Position numbers and translations under genes: made by a program. Positions 35,801 to 50,494 of a stretch of DNA of 64,000 bases are shown piece by piece. The DNA comes from Daedaleopsis sinensis. Taxonomy: Eukaryota; Basidiomycota; Agaricomycetes; Polyporales; Polyporaceae. The stretch spans positions 1,426,001 through 1,490,000 of the forward strand of contig CM066302.1 in assembly GCA_033807695.1 (NCBI GenBank), written 5' to 3'. Each line of letters starts with the position of its first letter. Positions within the stretch are counted from its first letter, which is position 1. The notes below the pieces were generated by a model. It did no database searches, had not been told where the DNA came from, and was given only the letters and a program-made list of their open reading frames with translations.

Positions 35801-36011
35801 ACGCGGGGTCGTTCAAGTCTCGAGGATACAGGAATCCGGTCGCGATTCTCCATGCCTGAAGCGAAGTCAGTGGTTTAGATTAGCGTACGAGGGTAGGGTG
35901 GCGGACCTCGCTGAATGCCAATAGACCCGTGATCCCTGGCTCGGCTCTATTCAGACGAGCAAACGAGTTGTTCCATTTGTTCTGCACTTGCTTGGAGAGC
36001 AGGGTAGCCAT
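32811..36011 (-). CDS. APC2: Anaphase-promoting complex subunit 2 (cullin-like)
   Basis: Starts at ATG 36011 (MATLLSKQVQNKWNNSFARL) and ends MWKLQR. The N-terminal part is helical and variable (LREWMAENVVPWMVMPYARN region). The cullin-homology domain carries STLVSIYDSKDLFVKELQVL, LAQRLLAVTDGNYEREV, RNIEILKIRFGEAALQVCEV and LHWLPHLGTISLEIELQDRT. The C-terminal APC2 winged helix reads IYWRYIEGMLTNLGSLSLVR then LVTVKDGMWKL. APC2 binds the RING protein APC11 and together they are the catalytic core of the APC/C ubiquitin ligase that drives anaphase. Many short introns; those between 34100 and 34800 I could place only roughly. Length is in the family range. Confidence 0.88.
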
Positions 36012-36690
36012 TCCCACATCGAGTGGTCGAACGAATGAAGATGGTGGTCGATGTTAGAAGCGAAGCGGGCCGGTAGCGCGCGTGTCCGGTCGGGTCCTGA
36101 CGCGTCGACGCGTTATGCGGGGAAGCGCCGGCACCGTTGATTTGGAGCCTGGAGGTCTTTCTATTTCTGTTTTGCATTCACACTTGATTCACACTTTGAT
36201 ATCCCACTGGTACGTACTAGTAGGTACTAGTGCGGCTTTCTTACTAACCATATTCCACAGGGGCAAGCGAGTGCTCAGCTCTGTGTGCACAGCTCTCGCG
36301 ATCTAGTGCAACCACTGTGCGAGGACCGAAGTCACTGCTACTCTATCTCAAACCGCTGCACACACCGTACACTCAGGCCGCCCGCGAGGACGAGCACAAC
36401 CACTGAATCTCAGACGTCAATGGTATCACCACAATCCCCGGAGTCCAGGTCTCCAGCAAACCTTGGTGGGCAATATTAGGAGACGTATCCTGTTTAATGC
36501 TGGATTTGCACGATACTCTCATCCGAGGCTTCCCAATACATGCGTACGTTTTTAGTGCATACTCTCCGACATGCAACTCATCCTATGTCCCTTTATCATC
36601 ATCAGGACTGGAGTGGCCAGCGATGAAGTGTGTCAGACTGGGCTCAAGTTTCGTCAAGGACATCTTAACTGACCTGTTCACTAGCTATTG
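36012..36690. other. Intergenic, divergent promoters
   Basis: About 680 bp between APC2 (-) and the F-box gene (+). An upstream exon of the F-box gene could hide here, but none is supported. Confidence 0.4.
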
Positions 36691-38418
36691 ATGCTCACCA
36701 CCTCCTTGGTCAATGCATCTTCTCGCGTTCGACAGCTCATAAACAATCTCAGTCCCATCCATCGTCTACCTTTCGAGATTCTCTCTCGTATCTTCGCCCT
36801 CGTCCCAGCAGGATTTGTCGCCCGGCGTCTGGGTCGCCCCTGCGATCTGGAGCTGGCTCATATCTTCGGACCCTTCGCTATTGGGCCTCCATCCGAGCTC
36901 TTGCTCATGATGAATGTCTGCCATAGATGGAGGCATACCTTGACCCATTGCAACAACCTCTGGTCGGTCATTGACGATAAAATGTTCGACAACAAGACTG
37001 TCTATCCACCGTACTTCCGTCCAAACTCCAATAGCAATGTCTCCGTTTATGTCTCAGGGACCGGCTCTAAGCAGACACGCAAACTTCTTCGCGAGCACCC
37101 AGAAGGTGTGGTCGAGCTTCGTGTGTCTGACCTTGGAATCAGCCCTTCCCGGAGTAGCAAACTCGTCACGTTTACTGCCCCTCGATTGCTGGTCTGCACT
37201 ATGACTATGGCGGAAGTCACATTGGCGAGGAAGCCCGGGACTCTCAAGTTGTTCAAAGGTCATACACCGCGCCTTCGCGCTCTCTGGCTGAAGTCGGTGT
37301 ACTTCATACCCTCCAACTCGTTTCCATCGCTTCAGCACCTCATCATCGCGCTCCCTTACTATGATCATAATCAGGGAACCCCGCCCAAGGGTCCTTACAC
37401 TCTCACTCAGTTCCTCACATTCCTCCGCGGTTGCGTATCGTTGAAGACCTTGTACCTTCTTAATGTTGGCTGTCAACGTGTGAGGGAGATCCCAGTCCCA
37501 GGGGCGGTTGATGACGAGAGTCGGATTTCGCTCCCGCAGCTTCAGAAGCTATCTGTGCACGAGAATTACAGACACGCCAGCAAATTCCAGGTCGCCATCT
37601 TCGCTCATCTCGACCTCTCCCCTGAATGCCTCATCTACATTGGTGCAGTTTCTGCTGCGCACCTCCAGCCGCTCATGAATGCAGTCGCTGGATCCTCTTG
37701 TCGGAGGTTGTCGAGTATGCAACTCTGCGCAGACTCGGGGTCGCGGCTTTGTCCTGAACCTATCCAACTCGCCGAGGATCAGGGCTCCCAAATTCTACAG
37801 ATCGACATCCCGTATCGGTACTATGATCTCGAAGATCGTTGGGAACGTGATGAAGTCGCACAGATGTGGTGCTCCGAGCTCTTTCGCAGGATCAAGACAC
37901 TCCGTACCGCTCCCTTGCCCTTCCTATTGCTCTTGCAATACCCGCACAACATCCTCTCGAACCTCGAGTCTCTGGCCATAAGCATCCGCCATGAACAGTT
38001 GATCTCAGGGCTATCTGCTTTGACTCCTAGACTCGGAGATCGCACAGCTTGTGCCTTGAAGTTCCCCAAGCTCGCGACCCTATGCCTTCCGGAGATCGCG
38101 CTCGCTGATCTCCCCGACCTCTACACTATTGTCGAGTCTCGCCGGATGGCCGGGCACCCTATCAGGCACCTCGCAGTCTCGCTGGACGACACATCGGACG
38201 AGCCGACCGTAGACCAGCTGCATGCGATGAGTCAGCTGTACGGTCTGCTCGCCGAGCACTTCATCGTCACATGGACAGGCAAGGACAAGGACAATGATCG
38301 CGATGCGCAAGAGCATTCCCTGCCGACGGATTTTGAGTGGACATACCCAGAAGACTGCACTTATGACAGTGATTGGAATTCTTGGGAGTTCTGGCCGGCG
38401 TTGACCCGGGATCCATAG
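36691..38418 (+). CDS. F-box-domain protein with leucine-rich C-terminal region
   Basis: Intronless frame of 575 codons from ATG 36691; the codon before it is TTG. Near the N-terminus IHRLPFEILSRIFALVPAG is an F-box-like helix pair, followed by MMNVCHRWRHTLTHCNNLW, the usual continuation (V..W...A...LW). The rest has irregular leucine-rich segments (LRALWLKSVYF, LPQLQKLSVHEN, FLTFLRGCVSLKTLYLLNVG) and an acidic C-terminus. This is a large, fast-evolving family in Agaricomycetes; members are thought to recruit substrates to SCF ubiquitin ligases. The substrate is unknown. Being intronless in a window of intron-rich genes is common for this family. Confidence 0.85.
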   Translation: MLTTSLVNASSRVRQLINNLSPIHRLPFEILSRIFALVPAGFVARRLGRPCDLELAHIFGPFAIGPPSELLLMMNVCHRWRHTLTHCNNLWSVIDDKMFDNKTVYPPYFRPNSNSNVSVYVSGTGSKQTRKLLREHPEGVVELRVSDLGISPSRSSKLVTFTAPRLLVCTMTMAEVTLARKPGTLKLFKGHTPRLRALWLKSVYFIPSNSFPSLQHLIIALPYYDHNQGTPPKGPYTLTQFLTFLRGCVSLKTLYLLNVGCQRVREIPVPGAVDDESRISLPQLQKLSVHENYRHASKFQVAIFAHLDLSPECLIYIGAVSAAHLQPLMNAVAGSSCRRLSSMQLCADSGSRLCPEPIQLAEDQGSQILQIDIPYRYYDLEDRWERDEVAQMWCSELFRRIKTLRTAPLPFLLLLQYPHNILSNLESLAISIRHEQLISGLSALTPRLGDRTACALKFPKLATLCLPEIALADLPDLYTIVESRRMAGHPIRHLAVSLDDTSDEPTVDQLHAMSQLYGLLAEHFIVTWTGKDKDNDRDAQEHSLPTDFEWTYPEDCTYDSDWNSWEFWPALTRDP

Positions 38419-39249
38419 TATGTAAGTCGTGCATGTAGGAGAGACATCTATTGACTTCTACATGGACCTTTCGATTACTCAAGGGAATATCATGAAGCGG
38501 CTGAGTCCTTAAGTCCGTCATCGACTCTTAGAGACTGGGGCTGAACGAAGCATCGTGAGTGTATCGCTAGCCTGTCTGATGACCGCCAGAGTGACTCACA
38601 CGGGTGCGACAGAGGTGGCCGAACCGTCGTCACTGAGCAGCGTCGGGAAGGGGTCTCAATGCACTGTACATACGTATAATCAGTGTTCAGCTGTGTACGC
38701 AGTCAGGGTCAGCTGCTGTACTCACAGTCTGCTCAACTTTAGAGCACCTCTTCCAGGACGGGAAGTGTGGGCGGATGCTCGCCGACAACGCAGGCGGCCC
38801 GGGCGGGATAACCTCTGACTCACGGAGCAGTCCTCCGACGCCGAGCACTACTAGTAGTGCGAGCCTGCTGAACTCGCCTGCTGAACACGTCTCGCCGTCA
38901 TCCACTAGGTAAGCTTCTAAGATGTTGGACGAGAGAATCCACTCACCTTCCCACCGCAGGTCCAAAGTTAGCACGTATGGAGCCCTCGGCCACACGATGT
39001 GGTGAATTGCTGAAGCACACGTGCCTACTTATCTGAGATAAGTAGCTCGGATTAGATGGACGTCCTCACGGTACTTAAGCTGGTATATATGACACAGGTC
39101 AGTCAAGAATCGAGCCTAGGGATTGAACTGAAGGAGCCAGTGGCTGGGCTTGCGAAGCAGTAAGTACTTGGCTGCGACTCACGTTTGTTTCACAGAGAAT
39201 CGCCCCTGACCGCAAAGGCCAGATCTAACAAGTTCCACGCATCCCAACG
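38419..39249. other. Intergenic
   Basis: About 830 bp. A minus-strand open stretch near 38690-38990 looks mildly protein-like, but has no ATG start and no known motif. Confidence 0.4.
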
Positions 39250-41224
39250 ATGTCGAGGTTCCCTGGTTCGCCCGATAAGACAAGGGAATCTCTGTGAGCT
39301 GTATCGGCGCAGCTACTCGAGGCGATGGACACTGATACACTTTCGGATTGAACAGCTTGCCAAAGCTCGCGGTCAAACCTTGGGTGCCGTTATCTGCCCC
39401 ACGTACCCTCATTCTGCACAATGTCAAGATAGTGGATCCCGCAGAATCTCGTCTCGTTGACGGAACGCAAGATGTTGTGTTGAAGGACCGGCTGGTGCAC
39501 TCGGTCTCTCCGAGTGGGACCGCCTTCACTCTTGCACCAGATGAGCCGCAGCCGATCATCGTCGACCTGGCTGGCAAATATCTATGCCCGTACGTCCGAG
39601 CCAACTGTGTTGTCTCATACATTCTTAGCTCTTGATGCTTGGCTTGGTCAGGGGGCTTATTGACTGCCACGTTCATGTAACCGCGGTCCCTGGAGTCAAG
39701 ACCATGGCCGAGCTTGTTCAGACACCGGACGAGATGATCCACTTGAGGGCTACTTATGTCTTGCGGGGTACGTTCACAGCAGCTCCACTGCTCTTGCAGA
39801 CATATACTAAGCCACGGCTCCTAGAGATGCTCTTGCGAGGGTTCACTACTGTTCGCGATACAGGTCGGTTGCACATATATTTTGTGATAGCATGTCCTGA
39901 CTTTTGTCACCAGGCGGCGCGAGTAAAGCTCTTGCGACTGCGATCGAAGAGGGTCTCATTGTTGGCCCTCGACTCTTTCAGTGTGGAAAAGCACTCTCGC
40001 AGACCGGTTCGTGATACCCTCGTCTGCATCAGTTTGGCTTACGCTCTGCTACCTAATCGAACAGGAGGACATGCCGACTTCAGCACCTCTAGCAACAGTT
40101 CCGGATGCTGTGGAGGACACTCCCAGTCCCTTGGTCGCACTTGCGACGGCGTTCCGCAGGTGCTGAAGGCAACCAGGCAGAATCTCAAGGGCGGCGCAGA
40201 TTTCGTGAAGATTATGTGCGGCGGCGGGGTCGCTTCGCCCACCGTGAGTGCAAGATCGGCGGTGCATCACGAGCAGAGCTTCTTCCTGATTACCAGGTCA
40301 GGATGCTATTGAGACGGTGCAGTTCACTGCGGAAGAGATACAAGCCATCACGACTACATGCAAGCAGATGGGTAACAAACATAGTAGGTTTTCGCCGCGA
40401 AGAGTGGACTTGAGTTAATGACTCGGAGAACACTGTAGCCACGGCGCACGCGTACACGGACGCCTCTGTTCGCCATGCAATCGACAACGGCGTGAAAGGT
40501 ATCGAACATGGAAACCTGATCAGCCGCGACACCGCCGAACTGTGAGGTGATGCATCGCTGTGTGCATACAAAGTGATCTCACTCACGGCAACAGGATGGC
40601 AAGCAAGGGCATCTTTCTGACACCCACCCTCTCGTGTTACGGCATAATGGAGAGACCTCCGTTCGAAGACTTCCTGCCTCCGGACGGGAAGGTCAAGAAC
40701 AAACAGGTTATGTCGCAGGGCCTAGACGCGCTGAAGGTTGCGGATGAAGCAGGAGTGACGATCTGCTTGTAAGTCCCGGAGTTGTCGTCGATCCTAGTAG
40801 TACTCACCGAACCTTCGTATCCTGCAGCGGATCGGATTTGCTAACTTCTATGCACGCGTTGCAAACCGAAGAGGCACGTTGGCTACACACTGCGTTGCCG
40901 TCAGTAGTAGCTCATGCCTCGGTAGTTCACTGTCCGCAGCTCGGCTCTTCCTTCAGCCAAGGTGCTGCAGCACGCTACGACGAATGCAGGTAGGTGAACG
41001 TGATAGTGAATTCTACCCAAATTAATCGGGGAGCAGCGACCATGCTGGGAGATTCGAAGTTGGGGCGGATTGCGGTAGGGTGCTATGCGGACATCCTCGT
41101 CCTGGACGCCAACCCGCTGGAAGACGTTAAAGTGTTAGACTACCCCGAAGATCACCTGTTCGCTGTGATCCAGGGGGGGAAGGTCGTGAGTAGCCGCCTG
41201 GAGGAGTTTCGGAAGACGGAGTGA
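39250..41224 (+). CDS. Metal-dependent amidohydrolase (imidazolonepropionase-like)
   Basis: The start at ATG 39250 (MSRFPGSPDKTRESL) splices through a 62-bp intron (39294-39355) into LPKLAVKPWVPLSAPRTLIL and LHNVKIVDPAESRLVDGTQD, the usual beta-sandwich lead. The TIM barrel follows with GLIDCHVHVTAV (HxH), RGFTTVRDTGGAS, GGADFVKIMCGGGVASPT (Lys), TTAHAYTDASVRHAIDNG, VKGIEHGNLI (His) and FGSDLLTSMHALQTEE (Asp), ending with the second half of the sandwich (GRIAVGCYADILVLDANPLE). All metal ligands are present. Such enzymes hydrolyse cyclic amides or dipeptides; substrate unknown. One intron, 40874-40925, appears to start with GC rather than GT; splicing there gives EEFTVRSSALPSAKVLQHAT, as expected for the family. 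Confidence 0.85.
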
Positions 41225-41663
41225 ATGGGTTGCGATAGGTTTATAGTATCCGAATGCCCTTCTCAGCATGCGTGTAGAAGACACTATATATTAGCAGAGT
41301 GTTTGAGTACCTGGAATGTGCGCAAGGGTTATAATCCAAGTGATGTCACCGGGGCCTGAGGACAGCGGTGCCAGCAGAATCCGGGGTCCTGTCTCGCAAG
41401 CGTGATTTTTTGTTTCGGAGTCCTCCACGCACCTTGCCTCCGTCTTCCACCTGGACAGACAACTGCGGATTGCTGACCGTCCAGCATCCGACTTTCGAGC
41501 TTTTAGATCCTCCTCGCGACCTTTTGTTCGCCTGCAGGCAGGTCCGCTTTCACGACCGACCTTCACGCGACGCCAAGTTCAATTATCAGTCAAACCCATC
41601 GCTGCATTTCGTGAGTCTTTCTCTTGCCTCTCCTCCCTCCACATCCCCCTCATTCTCTCTAGA
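41225..41663. other. Intergenic
   Basis: About 440 bp upstream of eIF4G; its promoter and 5' UTR. A C/T-rich run just before the ATG is typical of highly expressed fungal genes. Confidence 0.45.
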
Positions 41664-44600
41664 ATGAGCAAATCGTCAACGGCTACTGTACCAAAGACGT
41701 CGTCGCAGCTACCGTCTAAGTCAGCTTGGGCAAAAGGCCCGCCAGCGAACACTTCGACAGCGTCGTCGCCCCGACCACAATCGCCCGCTCCTTCTGTGAC
41801 CTCTCCTTCAACCACCCACTCTAGACGACCGAGTACGTTAAGCCAAGCTGTACAGGGTGTAGCGTTCAAAGATGGAGCACGCACACCGACTACTGCCACA
41901 AAACCAGGTGCGTCCCGCCCTTCCTGTACCCCTTTTGCACCGCCCCAGAGATCTCACACGTCTCCAGGCTCATCGGTGACCTTTGGGTCCATAGATGATG
42001 CCTCAGCACCTATATCGTCATCACCTGCTACAGTACCCACCATCAAACCCGAGGGGATCAAGTCGTTCGGGAGCGTACCGGCACATCCATCCAACGGGAA
42101 GATGCATACGCGGACGACGTCGTTCTCGACTGGAACACCTCCGTCGATTGCCTCGGCAGCTTCATCATCCGCCGCGCCTTCTACCGCATCTACATCTGCC
42201 TCATCTTCTGCTGCTCCATCCGCGCCGACTCTATCATCGACTCCTAGTCGTACAAAGTTCGACGTCAAAAGTCTCTTCCAAAACAAGAGCTCCGATGCCC
42301 CTTCTACTTCCACCCCCGCCTTGGCCTCACCTTCCACTCGTCCCGCTCCGCTTCCTCAGTCCTCATTGCCACCTGCAGGACAACATTCACATCAGCCATC
42401 GCCTTCTCAAATGGGCGCTCCGTACGGCGGTAACTATCGACCACCGCAACAGAACGGTATGCCACCACAAAGTGCAGGTGTACCACGCTCGCCCAACTTT
42501 CCTCGTCAAATGCCCAACGGCAATGTGAATGGCCGCCCAAATGGGCCTACGAACGGACCACCCTCGGCGGCGCTTCCTGCAGCGATGCCCAGCCCGCGGT
42601 TGGGTCCACCTTCTCATCCTGGACAACCGTCATCTGTGCCTCCTGGCGCACAAGTGATGCCGCAGTGGGGCTACTACGTGAGTATCCATGAATTTCTTCT
42701 CGCGAAGACCTTGCTAAACTCGCTACGCAAAGTACTACCCACCAGGGATGCCCATGGACCCCAATTATAACCCCTACTCTCCGCAATGGATGCCGCAGCA
42801 CATGCAGCAGCCACATCACCCCCCACAGACCCCTGGGGGAGCCCCTGTCCCCGGTATGCCCATATCCCCAAGAGTGCAACCACCGCCATTGCATGCTCCT
42901 GGTACTCCGACTCTCACCCCCGCCCTTCCTCCCAATGTACACCCTCCTCACTCAATGCCATCTCCACATACGCACACGGCTAGCCTGAGCAGTGTGTCCT
43001 CTTCGACGCCGTCAACTCCCGCATCCTCGAACGCTCCGGGGGGCGGTCTGTCTCGACTCAATTCCAACGCGAACGCGTTCACACCCAAGCGCGTTGTCAT
43101 CAAGTCTGAGACTGGTCAAGAGCTCAACTTCGAGCAGTTCAAGAAGCAAGCTCCTGCCGTCACTCCCTCTCCGATCGTTCCTAGTTCCCCCGCGAGACGC
43201 TCAGTGCCGGTTCGCCTTGAGACCGAAGAGTCTAAGAGGAAACGGCTAGCTGAGGAGGAAGCGAAGGAGAAGGCCGAGAAGGCTAAGCAAGAGGCGGAAG
43301 AGAAGGCGAAGAAGGAGGCCGAGGACAAGCGGCAAGCAGAGGAGGAGGCCAAGCGCGAAGCTGAGGAGAAGGCTAAACGCGAAGAGGAGGAGAAGCGGCG
43401 GAAGGAGGAGGAGGAGGTTCAGAGGAAGAAGGTGGAGGAGGAAGAACGCAAGCGCAAAGAGGAAGAGGAGCGGCTGAAGAAGGAGGCGGAGGAGAAGGCG
43501 CGTAAGGAGGCGGAGGAGGCCGAGCGAGTTGCGCGGGAGGCTGAGGAGAAGGCGAAGGCTGCTGCTGCCGAACAGGCCATTGCTGCACCTGAAGAAGGTG
43601 AAGTCGAGGAGGCTGAAGCTGCGGAGGCCATGGATGAGGCAACGAAGGAGGAGGCCAAGGACAAGGTTTCTGACAAGGCGCCCCTCCGCATCGACACCGC
43701 ACTCACTCCCTCAGAGGGTAAGCGTCGCCCAGGACGTCTTGACCTCTCTTCGGCGAAAAACCCTGCAATTCCGGCACCACTCCCATCGGCCCTGGCTACC
43801 GCTCGCATCATCGAAGACATCGGAAGCATCCAGTATCCCGAGGGCATCATGAGCCCCAAGCCTGAGCTCAACACCAATGCGAAGCAGGGCAAGTTCCGGT
43901 GCGTGTCTTTTTCAGGTATTCGGTCCAGCCGGCATTGACGAATTGTTGTCCAGATATGATCGCGATTTCCTCCTCCAGTTCATGGCCGTCTGCAAGGAGA
44001 AGCCCGATTCACTCCCACCTCTTGACGCAATCGGTCTCGAGCCCACTGATCAGACATTCGCCATGACTCGCGGCGGCTCGCACGGGCGGCGCACATCGTC
44101 CTCCGCGGTGCCACCTAGCCGGCAGGCTTCAGTCGGACTCGGCATATCTGGATTCAAGCAGCCGCCTCCGAATCCTTTCACTATGGGACAGTTCTCGACT
44201 CCGACGCAGAAGCTGGCCACCAGCGAGGAACGCTTCGCCGCTTCCAGCCGCTCTACGTCCATGTCCGTCAACCCGGCAGGCATGCCATTCGGCCGTCCAT
44301 CTCCCATGGTCCGCTCATCGAGTCAGGGCGGTCCCGGACACTCGAGCAGCGGTCGCACGAGGAGTCAGCGTGGGGGCAAGAGGGACAAGGAGCGCCCCGG
44401 TACTGGTCAATCTGGCCAAGGCAGCTCTTTCGGTCCATCATCGAATCTCGGCCCCGGGATGCTCGAGCCTGTGGCGCCTCTCGAGGTATCCGCGAACCGA
44501 TGGACGCCGGCAAGTGTCAGCAAGAAGGGCCCGTCCGTGGAACAAGACTCCCCAGAGGTCGTAGATCGCAAGGTTCGCTCGCTGCTGAACAAGCTGACCA

Positions 44601-46457
44601 TGGAGAGATTCGACTCCATCTCCGACCAAATCATCGAATGGGCCAACAAGTCTGAGAAGGAGAAGGACGGCAGGACGCTAATCCAAGTCATCCGACTGGT
44701 GTTCGAGAAGGCGACGGACGAAGCGACCTGGTCCGAGATGTACGCGCGCTTGTGCAGGAAGATGATGGAGCAGATCAGCCCGAACGTCCACGACGATGGT
44801 ATCAAGAACGCCGAGGGCAAGCCCATCGCTGGCGGTCAGCTCTTCCGGAAGTACCTCCTGAATCGTTGTCAAGAGGACTTCGAGCGTGGCTGGGTCGCGA
44901 AGGAGGCCACTGCCGCGGCTGCTGCGACGAAGGCGAGCGAGGATAAGGCTGCGAAGGCTGCCGCCGAGAAGGATGGGGGGGATAGTACGTTCTCTGAGGA
45001 GTACTACGCCGCTCAGAAGGCAAAGCGTCAGGGCCTCGGTCTCATCAAGTTCATCGGAGAGCTCTTCAAGCTGCAAATGCTTACCGAACGTATCATGCAC
45101 GAGTGTGTCAAGAAGCTTTTGGGCAACGTCGAAAACCCCGAGGAAGAGGAGATTGAGAGTCTGTGCAAGCTCCTGACGACCGTCGGGCAGAGTCTCGATA
45201 ATGTGAAGGCCCGCGCACACCTGGACGTGTACTTCACACGCATGAAGGAGTTGACGAAGAGCCCCAACGTCAATTCGCGCATGCAGTTCATGCTGCAGGT
45301 CAGTTGTCGACGCATTCTGTGCATGGAGGCTTTGCTGACCGTGTTGCCAGGATATCATCGAGTTGCGTGAGCGCAAGTGGATACCTCGGAATGCAATGGC
45401 CGCGCCGACGACTATCGCTGCCCTTCACGAACAGGTATGTGCTCAGCGCAACGATCAGTTTAGGAGACGCTCATCGGGATTCCGCTAGGCTGCGAAGGAG
45501 AAGGTCTTGCAAGAGAAGGAGGCTTTCAACCGCACTTTGAGCATGTCGCGTGGTGGCTCAAGACGTGGTGGCGAGCGTGGCGACCACTCTCAGGTCGGTC
45601 CGGACGGTTGGGCCGTCGCCGGCGGTCCTGCTGCTCGTCCCCCTCCCAAGGCTGGAGACCTGTCTCAGTTCGGCAAGATCAACAAGGCGACGCCGATGAC
45701 GTTCGGTCCCAGCTCGGTGTTCCAGAAGGGCGACAAAACGAAGAGTCGCGAGTCTACCATCCGCGCGGGCTCAAGCAACATGTTCTCGATGCTCGGCCAG
45801 ACAGACATCACTGCTGAGGTCACGTCCGGCAAGTCGAGTCGCCCGCCAAGCCGCAAGAACAGCATCGACCTTGGGTCCGGTGGTGCGCCCGACGTAGCGT
45901 CAGGGGCCCCGCCCCAACGGAAGAGGCTGCAGTTGCTGCCCCGCAGTGTCCCTGTCGAGTCGAAGTCGGATGCTACCCCTGCTACGTCGACTGTCAACTC
46001 GGACGATGAGGGCGTGGAATCGGCATCTGGTGCTCCTTCGATGTCTGAGGAGGAGGCGAAGACTCGTATCAAGGAAGACTCGAAGGAGTTCATGGCCATC
46101 CGCGACCTCAACGAGGCTGAGGTCTACTTCACGAAGCTCTCCTCCGAATGGCGGCATCTCCTCGTCGACAAGCTCGTCACCCAGGCGATCGAGTCGAAGG
46201 AGGCGGATGCACAGTTGGTCGCGGACCTCTTCGACCGCGCCGCGTCGAAGAACCTTTGCTCGCCTGCGTCGTTCGAGGAGGGCTTCACGCCTACGATCGA
46301 GATCATTGACGACATCGTCATCGATGCACCGAAGGCGTTGGACCTGCTTGCCAAGATGATGCGGGGAGCACACTTGCATACCGACGAGGAGCGTCGGACG
46401 CGGCTTGCTAGCAAGTCGGAGTTCAGTTCGGACAAGTTGCTCAGATTGTTATCATAG
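41664..46457 (+). CDS. Translation initiation factor eIF4G
   Basis: About 1,480 residues with five short introns. The long N-terminal half is disordered (Ser/Pro/Thr, then His/Pro-rich). A highly charged Glu/Lys/Ala stretch of about 110 residues (43230-43600), probably a single alpha helix, precedes RRPGRLDLSSAKNPAIPAPL. The eIF4E-binding motif YxxxxLL is YDRDFLLQF at 43955. Then come a Ser/Gly/Arg-rich segment and the MIF4G domain (VVDRKVRSLLNKLTMERFDS, RTLIQVIRLVFEKATDEATW, YARLCRKMMEQISP, RRKYLLNRCQEDFERGW-like, IKFIGELFKLQMLTERIMHE). A C-terminal MA3-like region (EAEVYFTKLSSEWRHLLVDK) ends the protein. eIF4G bridges eIF4E at the mRNA cap, eIF4A and eIF3. Confidence 0.93.
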
Positions 46458-46941
46458 ACGATCACGCATCTTCACTTCTCTATCCCGTAGTGCATATCCC
46501 CATCCCCTGCCTTCCTTGCCATCTGCCTGGCTTTCTGCTGTTCTTTGCCGCGACCCCCGTGTTTTCATCTGCACTCTTACGTCTTGGTGTCTCATATTCC
46601 ACGCATATTCGCGCTGGTGTCTGCATAGTGTGTACTTATTACATAGCACAGTATTGCACGATAATATCCCCTTCTGCCTCTCGAATACTCCCTGAGCGAG
46701 CTTGCATGACCGCTGTAGTTTGTATAATAGACGATTTCTGCTGAAGCATATAGACGGCATACAACCTACGTTTGTCTTCGCCTGACTCTAGAGGACTCTA
46801 GCCTAGACGCTCGGAAGCGAGATTCCGGAAGTTTCCAGCGAGCCGGGGCATACCGACGTCTTACATAAGCTTACGCACTCGCATTACAAAAATTCTGAAG
46901 TCGGATACGCTGGCTTCATCCCTTCCTTCTCCCCACCCACC
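46458..46941. other. Intergenic with the mtHSP70 promoter
   Basis: About 480 bp: 3' end of eIF4G and promoter of mitochondrial HSP70. The heat-shock element at 46823-46835 is described separately. Confidence 0.5.
46823..46835 (+). promoter_or_regulatory. Heat-shock element (three perfect alternating units)
   Basis: TTCCGGAAGTTTC fits the heat-shock element pattern TTCnnGAAnnTTC with no mismatch. It lies 107 bp upstream of the ATG of a mitochondrial HSP70 gene, where heat-shock factor Hsf1 would be expected to bind. Confidence 0.75.
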
Positions 46942-49494
<2,553 letters not shown>

Positions 49495-50494
49495 GTTCCC
49501 AATCTTCTCTCACTTTGTCCTCCACCCGACTGTCCTCGCGATCCCTCCGTCATCCCCACCTCTCGCATCGCCCCCTCACTCAGTGCTTTACCCACCTTCC
49601 CCCTTCATCGTCGACCATCATACCGCCCAGTCGCAGCAGCATAGAACATGATTCCAAAAAAGTACCACATGCTTTATTGACCGTACATTACGATAACGTC
49701 GCGACACGCCTTTATTCGCTACCATTAGTACCGGAACACTTCTTCACCCCCCGCTCAGCAATATGCTCTAGTAGATTAGCCCACGCTTCACAGCAATGTA
49801 TTACAGCCATGCATGACGGACGTCCATGTGTGAACGCTGCACGTTTACGTGGACCGATGATGGTCTACGTATAAGATACCTGCCAAGACTCCGAGCAAGA
49901 GCCTTGTTGACCATACTGTACGACACCAGTGTCCTGAACTGATGGACTGGCCGCAAAGTTCAAACGATGCCCGCTTGATCACCGACCGGTTCTATCGAAT
50001 TGTAATTTCTGAGGCTGCGCACTTAGTCTGAATAGTCTATTCTCGGTGGTCGACTATCGTTTTGCACACAGACTGTCACCGTAACTTGATGTTAACCATT
50101 CACTGCTGAAGCCTTTGCATTCGGGAGACCCACGGCTAAATAACGAATGTATGTCTAGGCGCTGCTTCTTGATGGTCAGCGAGGTGACTAGTACTACTGA
50201 TCATGAGTACTGACAAACTTGAATGCGCAGTGCCGAACGGACGTGCCTCGTCTACTACGCGACAATGCCGAAGTCAAAGCAGCAGTGGGTTCTCTGATAT
50301 CGATTGAACTCGCAGCACGCGCTGTCGTTGTGTGCAGTGGTTAGTCAACGTCCGACGACGCAGCATCTGGTATCTCCAAGCCGGGCACATACGTGATCCG
50401 CGGCCGCAGTGCTGGCCCCCAGAGCTTCTGTTATAAGGACTACAGCAGCAACGTCAAAAAACAGCAACACCCACCCGCATTGTACAACTTGGCC
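49495..50494. other. Intergenic
   Basis: 1 kb between mtHSP70 and the first GST gene; AT-richer, no feature recognised. Confidence 0.45.

Noticed and set aside
38687..38995. Minus-strand open stretch with RLALLVVLGVGGLL
   Set aside because: It starts at GTG, has no ATG or known motif, and only a weak intron could extend it; not enough for a gene call.
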